Source of the DNA: Stercorarius parasiticus
Taxonomy: Eukaryota; Chordata; Aves; Charadriiformes; Stercorariidae
Length of the DNA stretch: 64,000 nt
Assembly: GCA_013396915.1 (NCBI GenBank)
Contig: VWZL01001285.1
Coordinates: 186,001 to 250,000, forward strand
Direction: 5' to 3'
Numbering within the stretch: position 1 is the stretch's first letter; each line of letters opens with the position of its first letter. This document shows, one piece after another, positions 15,001-28,185 of this stretch. The position numbers and the translations under genes are program-made. A model generated the notes under the pieces. The model did no database searches and was not told the DNA's origin. It saw only the letters and a program-made list of their open reading frames with translations.

Positions 15001-18000
15001 ACCCTTCCCAGTTAGTAAATACTTTAAGGGAGACTGCAGTTGTGCAAGATAGATGCTTCCAGTATACCTCAAAGAGAGTTAGTGTCAGATCTTACCCAAG
15101 CTACAAAATAAAAGCAAAAAGGAAAATATCATATGTTAATGTGCCCCATCCTTTTATGTATGGACAATGTTTCTAGTGTCTTTCTCAGCTGTGGAGAGGC
15201 ATTTTAATCTTCTGCCCCCATAGCACCCTGGTTCCCAAACTGTGTCAGACTTTGAAACAAAGATTGGCTTTACAAACAAGATCCAATTAGTGACTACAGA
15301 GGAAACATTCTTCTCCGGGTGGATACGGTAAAGAACTGGAAACACTTCTGTGATAATTAGCATTATTCCTCAAGACAGTCTGTAGTGAGAAATTGTTTCC
15401 GTAGTCTATTGGGTCTATTTCTCAGATTGATTAGTTGAAGGGTAGGACAGGGTTGAGTAGAGAAGGATTCTTGTAATCCTGTGGCCCTGCCTTGTGCATG
15501 GAGTTGATGAAACTGCTGCCTACAGCTGTGGAAATGCTCAGCTGGCAAATGCAGGTCAAGTAACTTGCAGCTCAGTGTGTGCTCACATACGTGCTGTGCA
15601 TTGACCATTAATAAACCAAAACATGCAAGCATGTGATCATGTAGCTCCAGTTTTTGGGACTGCACAATTGTATCTGCCTGTTCGCTTCTCTAAGATGCAC
15701 CTTCTCATTTAAATGGATAGTGAGATTTTTAGCTGCTCTTCTGTACTGAACAGCAGCTGAACTTGTGTGGACCCCATGGTCCACTAGAACAATAGAAACC
15801 TTTGAATAGTGCATTCTTCCCTAGTGTGGCTCTCCCCTCATTTTGGAAAGTGACTCACAGGCTAGGCCTGCCATAGTTGCCAGAAAATGATGTAATTTGT
15901 ATAAAGTAATATCCCACGTACAAACCAAAGACTATTTAGAAATTGGGCTGACAAGAACAAAAAGGAAATAGCTGCATATCAGATGCATATCTCAATTTTT
16001 AAATCAGTATAATTGTGTGCTTATTAAATACAGAGGTAGTGCAAAAGGCATAAAGAAAAGCTGCAGTGTTCCTTGAACCATGTTTTCAGATTGCCGCGGG
16101 ATGGGTGATCCTGTTCTCCTGCTGTCTGCCTTGTGCCAGCAGTAGTTCATACAGCCAAGCTGTGTCACATCAGGGAATTGATCTGGTCAAGCACTAACAT
16201 ATGTATATTGTGGGGTTTTATTAGTTCTCTGCAGGACCAGTTCCCTGATCCCACTCTCCCCACAGCCACTGGGGCACTGGTGTGGACAAAAAATGGAGGG
16301 AAAATGCAGGTGGGAATGAGCAGCGGAGGTTGGAAGGGGAAGGGGGGAAGCACGTTAACTTGTCCAGTGGCTATCTATCTGTCCCTTAAAGCAATCCTGA
16401 AATGATGGCTTTAGCCTCACTAGAGTGGCTTGATGCAATTTCAGATGCAAATGTCTAATGTATTGACACAAGATGTTTCTTTGTGTCTCCTTCCCCACCC
16501 TGCCACCTTGTCCAAAAAGTTTCCTGATGGCCCTTGCGCTGATGGCAGTACCCTGCCATCCCCAGGGCTCCTTTGCCACAGTGGCTCAGGGTGGTCTAAC
16601 TCTGACACAGAGCGGATGGGGGTCCTGGCCAGTGCCCAGCACAGGCGGGTAAAATGTTGTGAATCTGAATCAAATAGGAGTGGGGCCAAAGTCTTTTCCT
16701 TTATAAAATGGCAGAGGCAAAAGAGGCCAACAGGTAAGATTTGGTGGGAAAATCAGCAGTCTTATAAGCTCTATTTTTTCCTGCTGCTTTTGTTCCTCTC
16801 ATGTTGCTGGCAGATATATCAACTTGAATTCTGCTGCTTTGGGAATGTGCGTGGAATTTCATATGCTACTAACCATCACACTTTCAGATGTCTGACCCTG
16901 GCCTGGAAATATAGTATACAGTGTATCCCCAAGATAAATGAACTGAGCAGCATGTTTCTTATTACTTCATCGCTGTCTCTGTGTTCTGTATTAAAAACTA
17001 AACAGTGAATAAAAACTGGCATGTAAACTGACCCACCTGTATTAAGCACAGCACTAAGAAAGGTAAGTCTACATGTTCAGCCTGTGCACTTCATTTCCCT
17101 GTGTGATATAGTGCTGGCTCTGCCTCGTAGAGCAGTGTGCTTTGCTCCTGCTGCTGCTCCTGATTATTGCAACCAGAATACAAACAGATGTTCCTGGTAA
17201 GACTGTTAAACAGCATTGAACTCAAATTCATCATGATTTAAAACTCTTTCTGAAAGAGGTCTTTGCCCTTTGACTGTCCCTAACCCAGATGACATCTTGG
17301 ACCTGTAATTTAAAAGCAGTTAGAAGGGTCATTATTTGACTGCCTGCCACTTGTGGAGGGGGATCTCGCATTTACACACTGATGTGACAGGTAGTATCAG
17401 AAAAGGCTACTCTTCCACCACTCTGTAACTAAAGAGCATTGAACATCGTATGCTGTTCATCCGATGCAGATCATTGTTCTTCAGAGGTCAGAAATGCATT
17501 GCCCAAGAGATGTCCACCGTGCATGGTTTTAAATAGGTGTAAAGAAACTCAAACACACAAATCAAATGTGTAAGGCATTAGGAGAGCAAAGTACTAAACT
17601 AAATTTCGGCAAAACTAAAATGGGTTGCAACACATTCCTTTTCTCAGTCATTTATTTCAAGCCCTGACCCTGAGTTGCATCCACATTACTTCAATATTTC
17701 TATAAGTTTTTGAGTGTCAGTAAACATTCTACTTTCCCTTGACATGTATAGTCTCCTCTCTGAAAACTCTGGCAATGCAAACACACATGTGTTGAACAGA
17801 GCTGAAATGATTCCAACACTTAAACTGGAGGTTCGCTGTGACAAGATTTGTGGATACAAAACTGGGTAACTGCAGGGCTTTTGGGCAGCCTTATGCATGG
17901 GCTTGTAAGCATATGTACTACTAATGGAAGTTCCTACAATAATATAGATTTATTTTTAGTCTTGGTAAAATAGTAATAGACTGAGTCAAAAATTCTGGAA

Positions 18001-18325
18001 AAAAACCAAAACCAACCAAAACCCACACACAAAACAAACCCAAAAAAACAAACCAACCTCCCCAACTTTTCTAGCTTTTTGAGAAGAAGCAAGATGAAGG
18101 CAGTGGCAATTGCTGAAAACTAAGAAAACAATAGGATTGAGGTTTGTTGTGCAGGTATTTTGTCATAGAAAATTAAGTCACTTTGACAGAAGACTAAGGA
18201 GACACTGAAAAAGATATTTTTTTTTTTAAAACCAAAGAACTACAATTCTTTACAGGTTAGTTTTCACTCTTATGTACAGTGCTGCCATTTCACCTAAATT
18301 GCAGAAATTGATACAATACAAACAA
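1..18325 (+). other. IQGAP2: 5' part of a long upstream intron of IQGAP2
   Basis: No exon, RNA gene or long open frame with protein-family character is visible on either strand. Open frames here are short (the longest is about 190 codons at 16433-17008) and have the composition of translated noncoding DNA. The stretch is AT-rich with many short A or T runs. It is assigned to an IQGAP2 intron because the first recognised exon (34623) begins inside the Arg codon preceding Trp-Met-Glu-Val-Cys, about residue 49 of the human protein, so at least one coding exon must lie upstream of this window. Base 2944 is an undetermined n. Enhancers could be hidden here but none can be identified by eye. Confidence 0.7.
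17999..18060. repeat. A/C-rich low-complexity tract
   Basis: About 60 bases made almost only of A and C on the + strand, an irregular mix of AAAAC, CCAAA and CACACA units. No exact period was found. It lies about 270 bases before the short CR1 tail, with no visible link to it. Confidence 0.75.
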
Positions 18326-18384
18326 TAATAGAATCATAGAATTGTCTAGGCTGGAAGGGACCTTTCAGATCGAGTCCAACCATA
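18326..18384 (-). mobile_element. CR1 LINE 3'-end fragment (short tail)
   Basis: The + strand carries the reverse complement of the typical CR1 3' end: the GAATCATAGAATTG block, then a TAGGCTGGAAGGGACCTTT-like block and a GAGTCCAACC block. Only about 60 bases remain, so this is a severely 5'-truncated, coding-free insertion. The element's sense strand is the minus strand. Identification rests on the familiar consensus of avian CR1 tails. Confidence 0.85.
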
Positions 18385-21300
18385 ATAATACAAAGGCAGC
18401 ATTTAAGTTCTGGCCACTGTTGAATGGTGGTAATTGGCTATATACAAATACAGTGTTTCAGTTTTGCTTACCGTCATTTTCTAATAAAACTCCTCAAAGT
18501 AAAGGCAGATGTGTGGGTTTTGCTGTATAGCGATTACTCTAATGTATGGTGCTGCCCCTTAAGTAAGCAAATATCTTCATTTTAAATTAAAAAAAAAAAT
18601 TGTGCATTTAAAGTTTGTTTGACTAGGAGTCCCATAGAAATGCTGCAAAAATTTGCATATAGGAAGGTCTAATTAACCGTAGCACCCAACGTGAGAGAGA
18701 TTGGGAGTAGATATTCGCTGGTAAGCATTGCTAGTAGTAGAATACATGTCTACTGTGTTTAGTTTAAAAATGCGATGCATGAAAGAACACCTGAAAACTT
18801 TCTGAAAAATCTAAGTTTAGTTTCCCTCTAAATGTAGAGTTTCCTTGACTCCATCTTGCTGCACACAGTTGGTGTTTCTCTATCCAGTTTTTGTAAATAC
18901 TTTAGCCTGAGATGTGGTATGCTTGTCGTACAGTGCTGCGGTGGCAGGAGCATGTTTTTTCAAAGCAAGCCAGAATGGAGCGGAGAGGCAGTGTTTATGT
19001 AAAGTAAGCTGTGTGAGAGGAGTGTGCTATAACTCAAGAATAACATATATATTTATAAATGTAGAATTAAGTTACTTGGGATTTTGCTAACAAGCTGTTT
19101 GTATCTAAAGACTACATCTGCCATCCGAGTGGTATTGTAAAGAAGAGCTTATCTTTCATTTAACATGTTTGTAAAGGAATCAATTGGCAAAGGAAAAAAA
19201 AAGCCTTATTTCTGAAGGATAAATGCTTATGCTTTTTCCCTGGCCAACCACACTGAATACAAAGCACTTTTGTGCAGATATCTAGAAAAGAATAATTTCT
19301 ATCTCTTTGTCTGAGAAAGGGCGATATCTTTGAGTTAGGACATTATGCTTTGTGTATGCTGGGCACATTCTGCTATTTTTCAGTAGAGCTAAGAGAAGTA
19401 AAGACTACGTACTTGCGGCAATCAACTGATGGACAAAGGAAATAGTCTGGGATTTCTCTCAATGCCAGGTTCACTCTCTGTTACTGTGCATAAACATAAC
19501 AGTCTTGTTGAATAACAACATAAGCTATAAGAGTATTAGTGGAAATACAGTGGCTATTACTTTGGTTTCCAGTAGCTATCAAGTGAGCTCATCAAACTTG
19601 CTGCTTCAGTAGGAGCTGTGCATATCTCATCATACCTATCTATTTCCCATCCCTGTTTGGCTCATTAGGTTGGGTGTATGTTTTGCTTTACTTTCATGTG
19701 CTTCCCCTGTCCCCTGTCTTAAACTGTCACTTTGATGTGCTTGCAAACTGCCTGCTCCTTACAGCAGTGACCAGCAGAGGTATGGTATGAGTGGCAGATA
19801 TTGAGTCACTGGGTGGGCAATACTTGGGGCTTGCTTGGTTCTTGAATATCCTTTGCCCAGCCACTTGCTTTGCTTGACTGCCATGCCTGAGATACTTGTC
19901 TTGTATGCTGGCTTCAGAATTCCTCAAATGTCTATATATGTATATCTATAAACAACCTTCCCACCTAGATGCTGGATTTTCAAGTTGCCTTAAAAAATTC
20001 GGTATTGCTGGTTTTGATTTCTTCTGGATGAATGCTTATTAGTTTCCCTCATGAGAAGCCTGCTTCTGACAGATCCATAACAGATGAAATGTGGTTTTGA
20101 TTTTTTTTTTAAATGAAGCTTTTAGCATGCTACCGCATAGTCTCAGTGGAGGTTAATCTGTGTGATGATGGGGCAGGAGGGAACAAGGAAGGACACATGC
20201 AGTTATCTTCTGAACACAGTTTTTGAATTTCAAGGGACTGGACATTTGACACTAGGATAAACCTACAGTCCTCTGATAGCAAATGTGTTTAAAGTAGCTG
20301 AATGCTTAATTATAAGTTCGGATTCTGTTGCAAAGCTTTGGCTTGTTTGAGAACTTGATGCCATGGGAGATGGGGTCACTTCGCCTTTGGTTGAGAGATG
20401 ACTTGGCAACCAGATAGAGATCTGCTTTTCCACTTTGGAGAAACTTGCCTTACTGTAGTGTGGTGGTAAAAATCACCAATTTAGGCAGGTTGGAAATGTG
20501 TGTCTCCAGAAATGTATTCTGCTTGTAAACCGGTACTAGAGGCAGTTGAAGTTTTAGTGGCTGACTCTGTTATGAGGGAGCAAGAATGGCAAGAGGACTA
20601 TGCTCATTCTCTTTTTTTTCCCATCTGAAGTAGAAGAAAGTTGTTGTGAGAGTCTTTGGGTGTTTTTGCAGCCTAGTGAGGAAAAAATGACTTGCATCTC
20701 TGCACAGGAAAAAATCTGTATCTGTGGACATGAAGCTTCAGCTGGGCTTTTAATTTCATTGCAAGAACATTTGCCTTCCTGAAATGCAGTCTTAGAGTGT
20801 AACCCTCATGTTCAAAATTAGGAGCAATGGGCCTGTTAAGTTTCTTTGAGTATACATATTTAGTTTTCTTGAGGAGGAAGAAAAAAGTATGGAGACATTT
20901 GGAGTATATTGCATCTTCATATGGAAAGCTGAAGTAAAACATGCTGTTTAAGGATTTGGCTGGGTATCAAAGGAAGTGTGCAGAAGTTCTGCAAGACATA
21001 CTTTTTAAATCTTAGATGAAGACAAATGTCTAAGGATGAAGGCACTCTGTGTCAGAACTATGTGTTCCTTAGTTGCAAGTTGTATCTGCTAGTGTAACTG
21101 TGTGCATACTCCTACATTCTTTTTCGGGCTCTTCCCTCTTTTTTCGTAAGAATTTCTTGAGCAATTTTAGATTCAATATTTCAGCAAAATATGCTGTGAC
21201 CACAGGCAACTCCCTTTATTCTTGACCTGGGCTAAGGCACACCACCCCTCCATACCCCCTTTCAGATCTCTGTCAACATTGTCTACCAGGCTTTCTCTTC

Positions 21301-24300
21301 CCCACTGTAAATCTTGCCATCCTGGCATCCATCCTGCTGGTCCCCCTTATCTGGCTGCTGTTGTGGTTGGCTCTTCCTGCCCATTTTCTCTTGTTGACAG
21401 GAACCGCGTGGCACAGTGGCAGTTGCACTCCTCTTCCTCTTCCCCATGGCAGTTGCTTTCCAGCACTGGTGGATGACTAGCATTTCCAAGCTCTCCATTG
21501 CCACCTTGCCTGCCTCTGTGCGGTGTGTGGTTGATTTGTTTTCTGTATTGTTTTTTTTAATGTTCTCACCTAAGCTTTCAGCACGTTGCAGGAGAGATTG
21601 CTGTGAAAGCTAGCAGCATCTCCATGGTGCTCTTTTATAGGAACACTTGTAGTGCCCACAGCAGTCACGTTCTGCAGGCTGCAACTAGCAGTAGCTCAAA
21701 ATATGCAAGCCCTCCTAAAACCATACAAAAACTTGCCCTAAAAATGGTAGGGGGAAGTGGGGATCCAGTTTTAGAGTTGTGTGGCTTCTGGCTGTAAATG
21801 CAGCAGCATCTTCCCAGCCTCTGTGACCAGCATTGTGTAGGTGCTGTACTTACTTGGGATAAAGTGCGGAGAAATGAGAAGAGAAAAAAGGAGGAGCAAA
21901 TTTGCAGGTCAAAATAGCAACCTAAGTCACTTAGGCCTTGGTGTAGGGCTGAGGGTTAACAAGCTGTGATGGTTTGCTGATTAACTTGATTGAAGTATCT
22001 AGGTCATTAATAGGCTTGGCAGTAAGGTAAATTGACTTAAAATATTTTTTGGTTCAAGTTCATGAGTGTAGGGGATTTTCTGTGTTAAATTGTTGGCTGA
22101 CTGTGGATCAGAAACTCTGAGTTAACAGCTGTTTATTAAGAAAATCAAGAAAGTGCTCCTGTAAAGCATTTTAATGTTTGTTCTCTCCTGTCCTATTAAT
22201 TTCCACTTCAGTGGAAAATTCCACTTGTACTAAGTACCTTTGGAGGAGTCTCAGTATAATAGTGATGTGTCATCTTTTTAATGTGAAAGTGCATGGTAGT
22301 CTCTTATGCCTTTTTAATATGGAGCAATCTTTTTGTGGCAATAGTAAAGTGAGTTTAACCAGGCTAAAAATTAGTTTCATAATGAAAGGGGGCTGATTAG
22401 GATGCCTGGGTGCCTGTTCCATGTTTCACTTTGGTGATTTCAAAATAAAAATGACTGGCCCTACTTCCATCTTCTAATACAGATGTCTCTACATTAATTC
22501 CTGTGCTGAAAGCACTTGGAGATCTTGGGGGAGGTGGTATAGGAGTATTTCCAAATAGAGCACTGTGTTCGTTGAAGTAGTTTGCACCAACTTTGTTTCC
22601 ATTGAGCTTCCCTGCAGTTCTTGTTTTTCAGAGAAACAACTGCTCAAGAAATCAATGAGCAAACCATTCTCCAGGGTTTATGCACCAAAAGACTTGCTAG
22701 AGGGTTAGAGTAAGCTGGAATCTCCCTGGAAACACTGATGTTGTAGTACATAAGCTCCATAACTAGTTCGAAATAGTCTCTAAAACTAGTCAAGCTTTTC
22801 CTTTTGGTTTTAAATTTCTTCCATATTTATTTCCTCTTCATGCAAGAAGAAGGAAACAAAGGAGCGATTTGTTTTACATTTGCCACTTTGCGTAAACCAC
22901 CAAGGTTTCCCATAAGTAGTCTTAAACATCCAAAAGCGGGTTCAATGAGACTTTTCATGTATATGGCATCTCGTGTTTAAACGGGGTGACCAGTAATGGC
23001 TATAGCATTCTAGCTGGGCTTCCGCAGCTGCTGTGTGCAACACCGTTTGTTTGGGGTATCACTGGCAAGAAGTCGCCTGCCTTTTTGTTTTTCTGGTGGT
23101 AGTTGATGTGATGTCACTGAATATCCAGAGGCATTCACAGCTTGCACTGAAAGCGGCAGCTGCAGTGGGAATGGTGTTAGAGGGCAGCAGGGCCTGGGTG
23201 AGCTGTGGAAAAGCAGTGGTTGTTTTACAGGGTGTTAACCAGAGCATGTGGGTTGGCTGGGGTTAGTCAGCCAACGTTGTAGACCCTGATAGCTGGTTTG
23301 CTCAATTCAAATTATTGAAAAGCTCTTTTTTTTTTTTTCAGCAGGATAGAAGGAAATATTTTTATGCTCTGACACTTTAAGTCATGTGGCAGTGGGGTTC
23401 TTCGTTGGTGCTATGTGCCATAAGCCAGACTTGATATACCATTGACCTGTTTGCCTCTGAATGAAGTGTTGTCCCTGGTAGCTCACTTTTGCCAATGCCT
23501 AATGTCTTGTCTGGTGACTGGCAGGGTCTTACCTGGTTAAGTATTTCTTGAACCTCTCTTACTGTCTTGAGTAATTTGAATGCTGGGGCATGGATGGTAG
23601 ATATTTATCACTTGGTGATTACTCAGATTGATAGAGATATATCACTGTTTGTTCTTGGAGATGAGATTGTCTTGTGTGCGCAAATGTTGGGAATGGTGAT
23701 CTCAAAAACCCTTAAACTGAAGTGCTGTCACCAAACACTGGGTATTTGTTGCATGAGATACTCTTAATTACACTGTTAAACTTTTACCACACCGATCGCA
23801 ATAATTTTTTTTCTTCCTAGCCTAGTCTTCATACTACAGCTTAGCTTTCACTCTGTCCCATTGCTACCTTAGTGCATTAATATAAGCTGTTCCAAGGGAA
23901 TATTTTAGAGTTCTGCAACTAAATCAGCTTGTTCTAATACTTGTTTTCTCAGGTCCATTTTATATTAAGGAACGGTTTTATTGCTGACTCCTAAACACTG
24001 TCTATAAAGATGTGTTTGAGATGCCCGTGACTATTTTAGGCAGCTTGTAGTCATATGTCCTCAATAAAAATTCCAATTTGCACTGTCAAAATTGTAGCCA
24101 GGTCTTTACTGAGAGCTCCTATCTACGTATCATATAGAAATTTGACATATTACCCTTAGTGTAAATTGGTGTTAACTGGCTGCCTCAACTCTCTGTAGAA
24201 AAAAAACACTATGTGGTTTTGAAACTGGGATAATAACTTGGTACTGGAGAATTCAAAGCTTTGTTCAACAATTCTTGGTTTGTTTTCAAATGCTAAAGGT

Positions 24301-27300
24301 GAGCCTGCAGAGCACTTGTGATTTTTTTTGATGTGTTCTCTTATAGAAAGGCTGCTTATCTCCACCAGTATAAAGCAATACCATGAATTTTTTAGGCTTA
24401 CTTTTTTTTTGTGGATTATTGAATGCTATTATACTGCTGCCTGCATTTTTCTCAGCTGCTGCAGACCTGACTTGTATGCATACACTTCTCAAAATCTTAT
24501 AGATTGTTATTGAGTAGGTAGGGGAGTACTGTCTTCCCGGCCACTGAAAGTAAAAACGGGGGAGAACGTTACTTGCATAACCTCGGGAAGAAGAAGACAG
24601 AAAAAAGTAACTATAGGTGCTGTGCGTGGAGTTTATCACTTAAATGCCTTGGTGTTACCTTTGTTCCTCTGTCTTGTGTTTCTTTTTGACATGGGACAAA
24701 GTTTAAACTCTGCAAACTGCCTCTTGCTGCTGTTTTGCAGTGTTTACATAACACTAAATGCTTTTAACAACAGTTCAGCCTTTCACAAGCTGGCTTTTTC
24801 AGTCTTTTCACTTTAACATCTCGTTCTCTCATCCGTGTCTTTTAATTCTTTCTTGGCTGCTGCCCTGCACCTTTCCTTAAGAGTCCCAGCTGCCTGTCTA
24901 GTAGATGTACTTCTTGGGTCATTTTTGTGGTTTCTGTACCTGCATACTTGCTGATAGTTGCTTTCACAAAAGTAACATTTCACAGATATTACGCAGTAAA
25001 ATGTAAGTACTCAAATCTGATCTAGTGGACTTGAACTGGTCAAGGAGTCAGAACAGCACCTTGCATCCTGCCATGCTTGATTTTGATTTCTTGCTCTGCC
25101 ACAGGTATCCTGTGAGGCCTCAACATGCTCTTTAGTCTGCACATTCCTTTTAGGGTTTCTGCTGACCCAGCTGCATCAGTTGCCAAGTAAATACACAGGC
25201 TGCAGGTAGAGCTGTGTCTTTCTGTTGCTGGTCTTGAATCATGGACTTGACTTTAACACTCGCACAATGTACAAGCTTTTATGGTGAATCTACACTGGAG
25301 GTACCTCCGAGGGTTACTTTTCTGCCCTAGAAAAGTGTATTGATTATAGACATGGTCTATGCCTGTCATCTTACCTGCAAAGATAGGTAACTGCATGTGC
25401 CTCTGGGCAGCTGAGGAGTAATACTTGCATGGAAGGCACTGTGCAGTGGTAATGGGCAGACACATAGAATAACAGATCTTAATGTAAAAACGACTGTGTT
25501 GTTTTGATGTTTCTTTAGCTGTCCTTCCATGTGTGGCTAGCTTGACAGCTGCTAGAAACAGTATATTTGGTGATGCACTGGAGTTTGGGAGAGGGTGACC
25601 AAAAGATGCAAGTTCCCCAATAGACAGGTTTGATTTAGTTTTAGTAGTAGCTTAATCAAAGTCACAGTTGGATAGATAACTTTGTAGAGACTACGGCTCT
25701 GTTTTCCATAGATTTGGATAGTAATTATGGCCATGGCAGGGAGAATACTTTGGGTAAAGACTTACTGCAACTGTGACTTAAGATTAGTAGGGCTATTGTG
25801 TGACAAAAGTGTGAAGGTTATCTGAAGGACCCATTATTGGTTATTTGACTGCAACATTTTTGTGGCTTGCCAAGGGCACATATCTTCTGTTACTCTTCCC
25901 CTCAAGTGGGTTTCTTGGAGGACTACTAGATAATGCCAGGCCAGAACCCCTTAAACTGGTAAATCTGAAATATTCTGGATTTTTTGAAAGGGTACCTTAA
26001 ATTGTATTACCATACTGCAGCTGTAGAAGCCACAACAGAGCAAAGTAAACTGTAGTCACATGTAGCAAGACAGTATAACGTGCAAGTTAAACTATGGTCT
26101 TGGAGTATGCAATCACAGTGCTTTTCTGAAGCAAACATTCTGTGTTCGGGGGAATAACTTGTTTTGCAATATTTCCACACCAACAAATTTTATACTGTAT
26201 AAAAATTCCTTTTCTTGCAGTATCTGCTTCTGTTTTCTATACAGACTGCTGAAATACTAAGTTTAGATAAATTCACATGCCAAATTCAGCTTCCCTCCTT
26301 TTCAGGTAAAAGCATTATTTGATTTGTAGGGTTGGAGGGATATCCTTTGTGCTTGCATGTGGGACTTGCTATGGAGCTTGTGTCTGCACTACCTGAAACT
26401 TCATTGGTGGTTTAAGTCTGTCATCTGTCTGAAATTAAGCTTTCCAGGAGCCACTGAGCCACCACTGCCAAACTAACACAGGAAAGATTTGTATTTCTGT
26501 CGTTGTGGTCTCTGCTGCCTGTTGGAGAAGGGGCTGTTAAAATAGGTCTATATTCTGCAGCTGGGTGATTCACATCAATTTGAATTGTGTTAACTTAGTC
26601 GCACAGAGTTTACAACATTTTCAGGAGACTGCTCTGTTCAATCATCCAAATGAAAAACCAATTCCTCCTGTAAAAAAGGATACTTCATACAACACCTTCC
26701 CCAGACAATTTTTCGCCCCGGAGACAATTGAACACTGACTTAATATTTCCACATCATTTGCTCAGGCAACCTGTTGGGTACTGTTGTTTTTGCTGAGAAG
26801 AATTAGGTGAAGTTTCTCAGGGAGGAACACTTGCTGTGGCCATTCAGCCTCCACCAGGGTGGCGAGCTCCCTTCCCCAAAACGCATTTTCTCCTGCCTCT
26901 TCAGCATTTGTCCCCAGCCCTTGGCAGCTTGGAGCCAGGCCAAGAGCCAGGGGGATAAGATGAGGCATGCCTGTGACTGTCAGCCTGGGTTGTGTTAGCA
27001 CTGGCCTACACTCAGCATGTTATCTTGCAGAGCAGTTGCTGAGTTTGTAGTTGATAGCCGGTGCTAAATCTTAATGTATCTGCAGAGAAGACAGCAAAAC
27101 AAAGCTTTTCTCATTGCAAAGCTTGGGGGCTGTCACGAAACACAGGCGTGTGTGCTGCTGTTGCCTGTTGGGGTGTTACTGGAGAGTCTCTAACTTTTTT
27201 CCCAATTGCAGAAGTGCTGAGGAAACAGGACTTGGCTGCTGCTGGGTGCCCAGCGGCCTGCGATGGCTGTGGGGCCGTGACAGGGCTCCAGAGAGGGTTT

Positions 27301-27660
27301 CCTGAGCAGCACCTCGCCTTGTGGACTCTAATCACCGATTAACCCACATAAAGGAAGACTGGAATAAAACAGATTAAAACAACAAATAGTATCTGTGCTG
27401 CCATCTTGTGAACCAGAGTTTTATAACACCTTTAAGGTTATTTTGTAAATATGGCAGTGTTGCCATGGCAGCAGAAGTCTGGTGCGGAACAATGTTGCTG
27501 AAATGATTTATTGCTGGTGTAGTGCCCTGTACAGGGCGAGTAAGCCATCACTGCTGCTCAATTCTATTCCTCTAAGTTGAATACGAAGTGTGTCAGAGGG
27601 GCTTTGATCAGGGAAATGAATGCTGCAACAAACTTCACACAAGTGTGCACAACTCAACAA
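18385..27660 (+). other. IQGAP2: Middle part of the long upstream IQGAP2 intron
   Basis: No supported gene. Moderately GC-richer patches occur around 21220-21620 and 26850-27330, but their open frames on both strands are short and resemble no known family. Small A/T runs and TA-rich stretches (for example near 19930-19950) are the only other visible structure. Confidence 0.65.
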
Positions 27661-28185
27661 AATCATAAAATCATAGAATGGTTTGGGCTGGAAGTGACCT
27701 TAAAGATCATCTAGTTCCAAGCCCCCTGCCATGGGCAGGGACACCTCCCACTAGACCAGGTTGCTCAAAGCCCCATCCAGCCTGGCCTTGAACACTTCCA
27801 GGGATGGGGCATCCACAGCTTCCCTGGGCAACCTGTGCCAGTGTCTCACCACTCTCGCAGTAAAGAAGTTCTTCCTAATATCTGATCTAAATCTACCCTC
27901 CTTCAGTTTAAAACCATTACCCCTCATTCTATCACTACATTCCCTCATAAAGAGTCCCTCCCCGTCTCTCCTTCAGGTACTGGAAGGTTGCCCTAAGGTC
28001 TCCCTGGAGCCTTCTCTTCTCCAGGCTGAACAACCCCAATTCTCTCAGCCTGTCCTCATAGCAGAGGTGTTCCAGCCCTCTGAGCATCTTTGTGGCCCTC
28101 CTCTGGACCTGTTCCAACAGGTACATGTCCTTCCTGTGCTAAGGACTCCAAAGCTGGACACAGTACTCCAGGTGGGGTCTCACAG
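27661..28185 (-). mobile_element. CR1 LINE, 5'-truncated copy with remnant of ORF2 C-terminus
   Basis: The + strand starts with the reverse complement of the CR1 3' terminus (AATCATAAAATCATAGAATGG), followed by the conserved GGCTGGAAGTGACCT block, so the element reads on the minus strand. Read that way, 28126-27935 gives the familiar end of the reverse-transcriptase protein ([12 protein letters not shown], then [13 protein letters not shown]). 27948-27751 continues it (FRSDIRKNFFTARVVRHWHRL, LPREAVDAPSL) in a different frame, so the copy carries at least one frameshift and is dead. About 525 bases of an element of several kilobases remain, the usual 5' truncation of CR1. No clear target-site duplication was seen. 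Confidence 0.95.

Noticed and set aside
16433..17008. 192-codon plus-strand open frame
   Set aside because: No family resemblance, codon content like random AT-rich DNA, overlapping open frames on the other strand, and no splice or promoter context.
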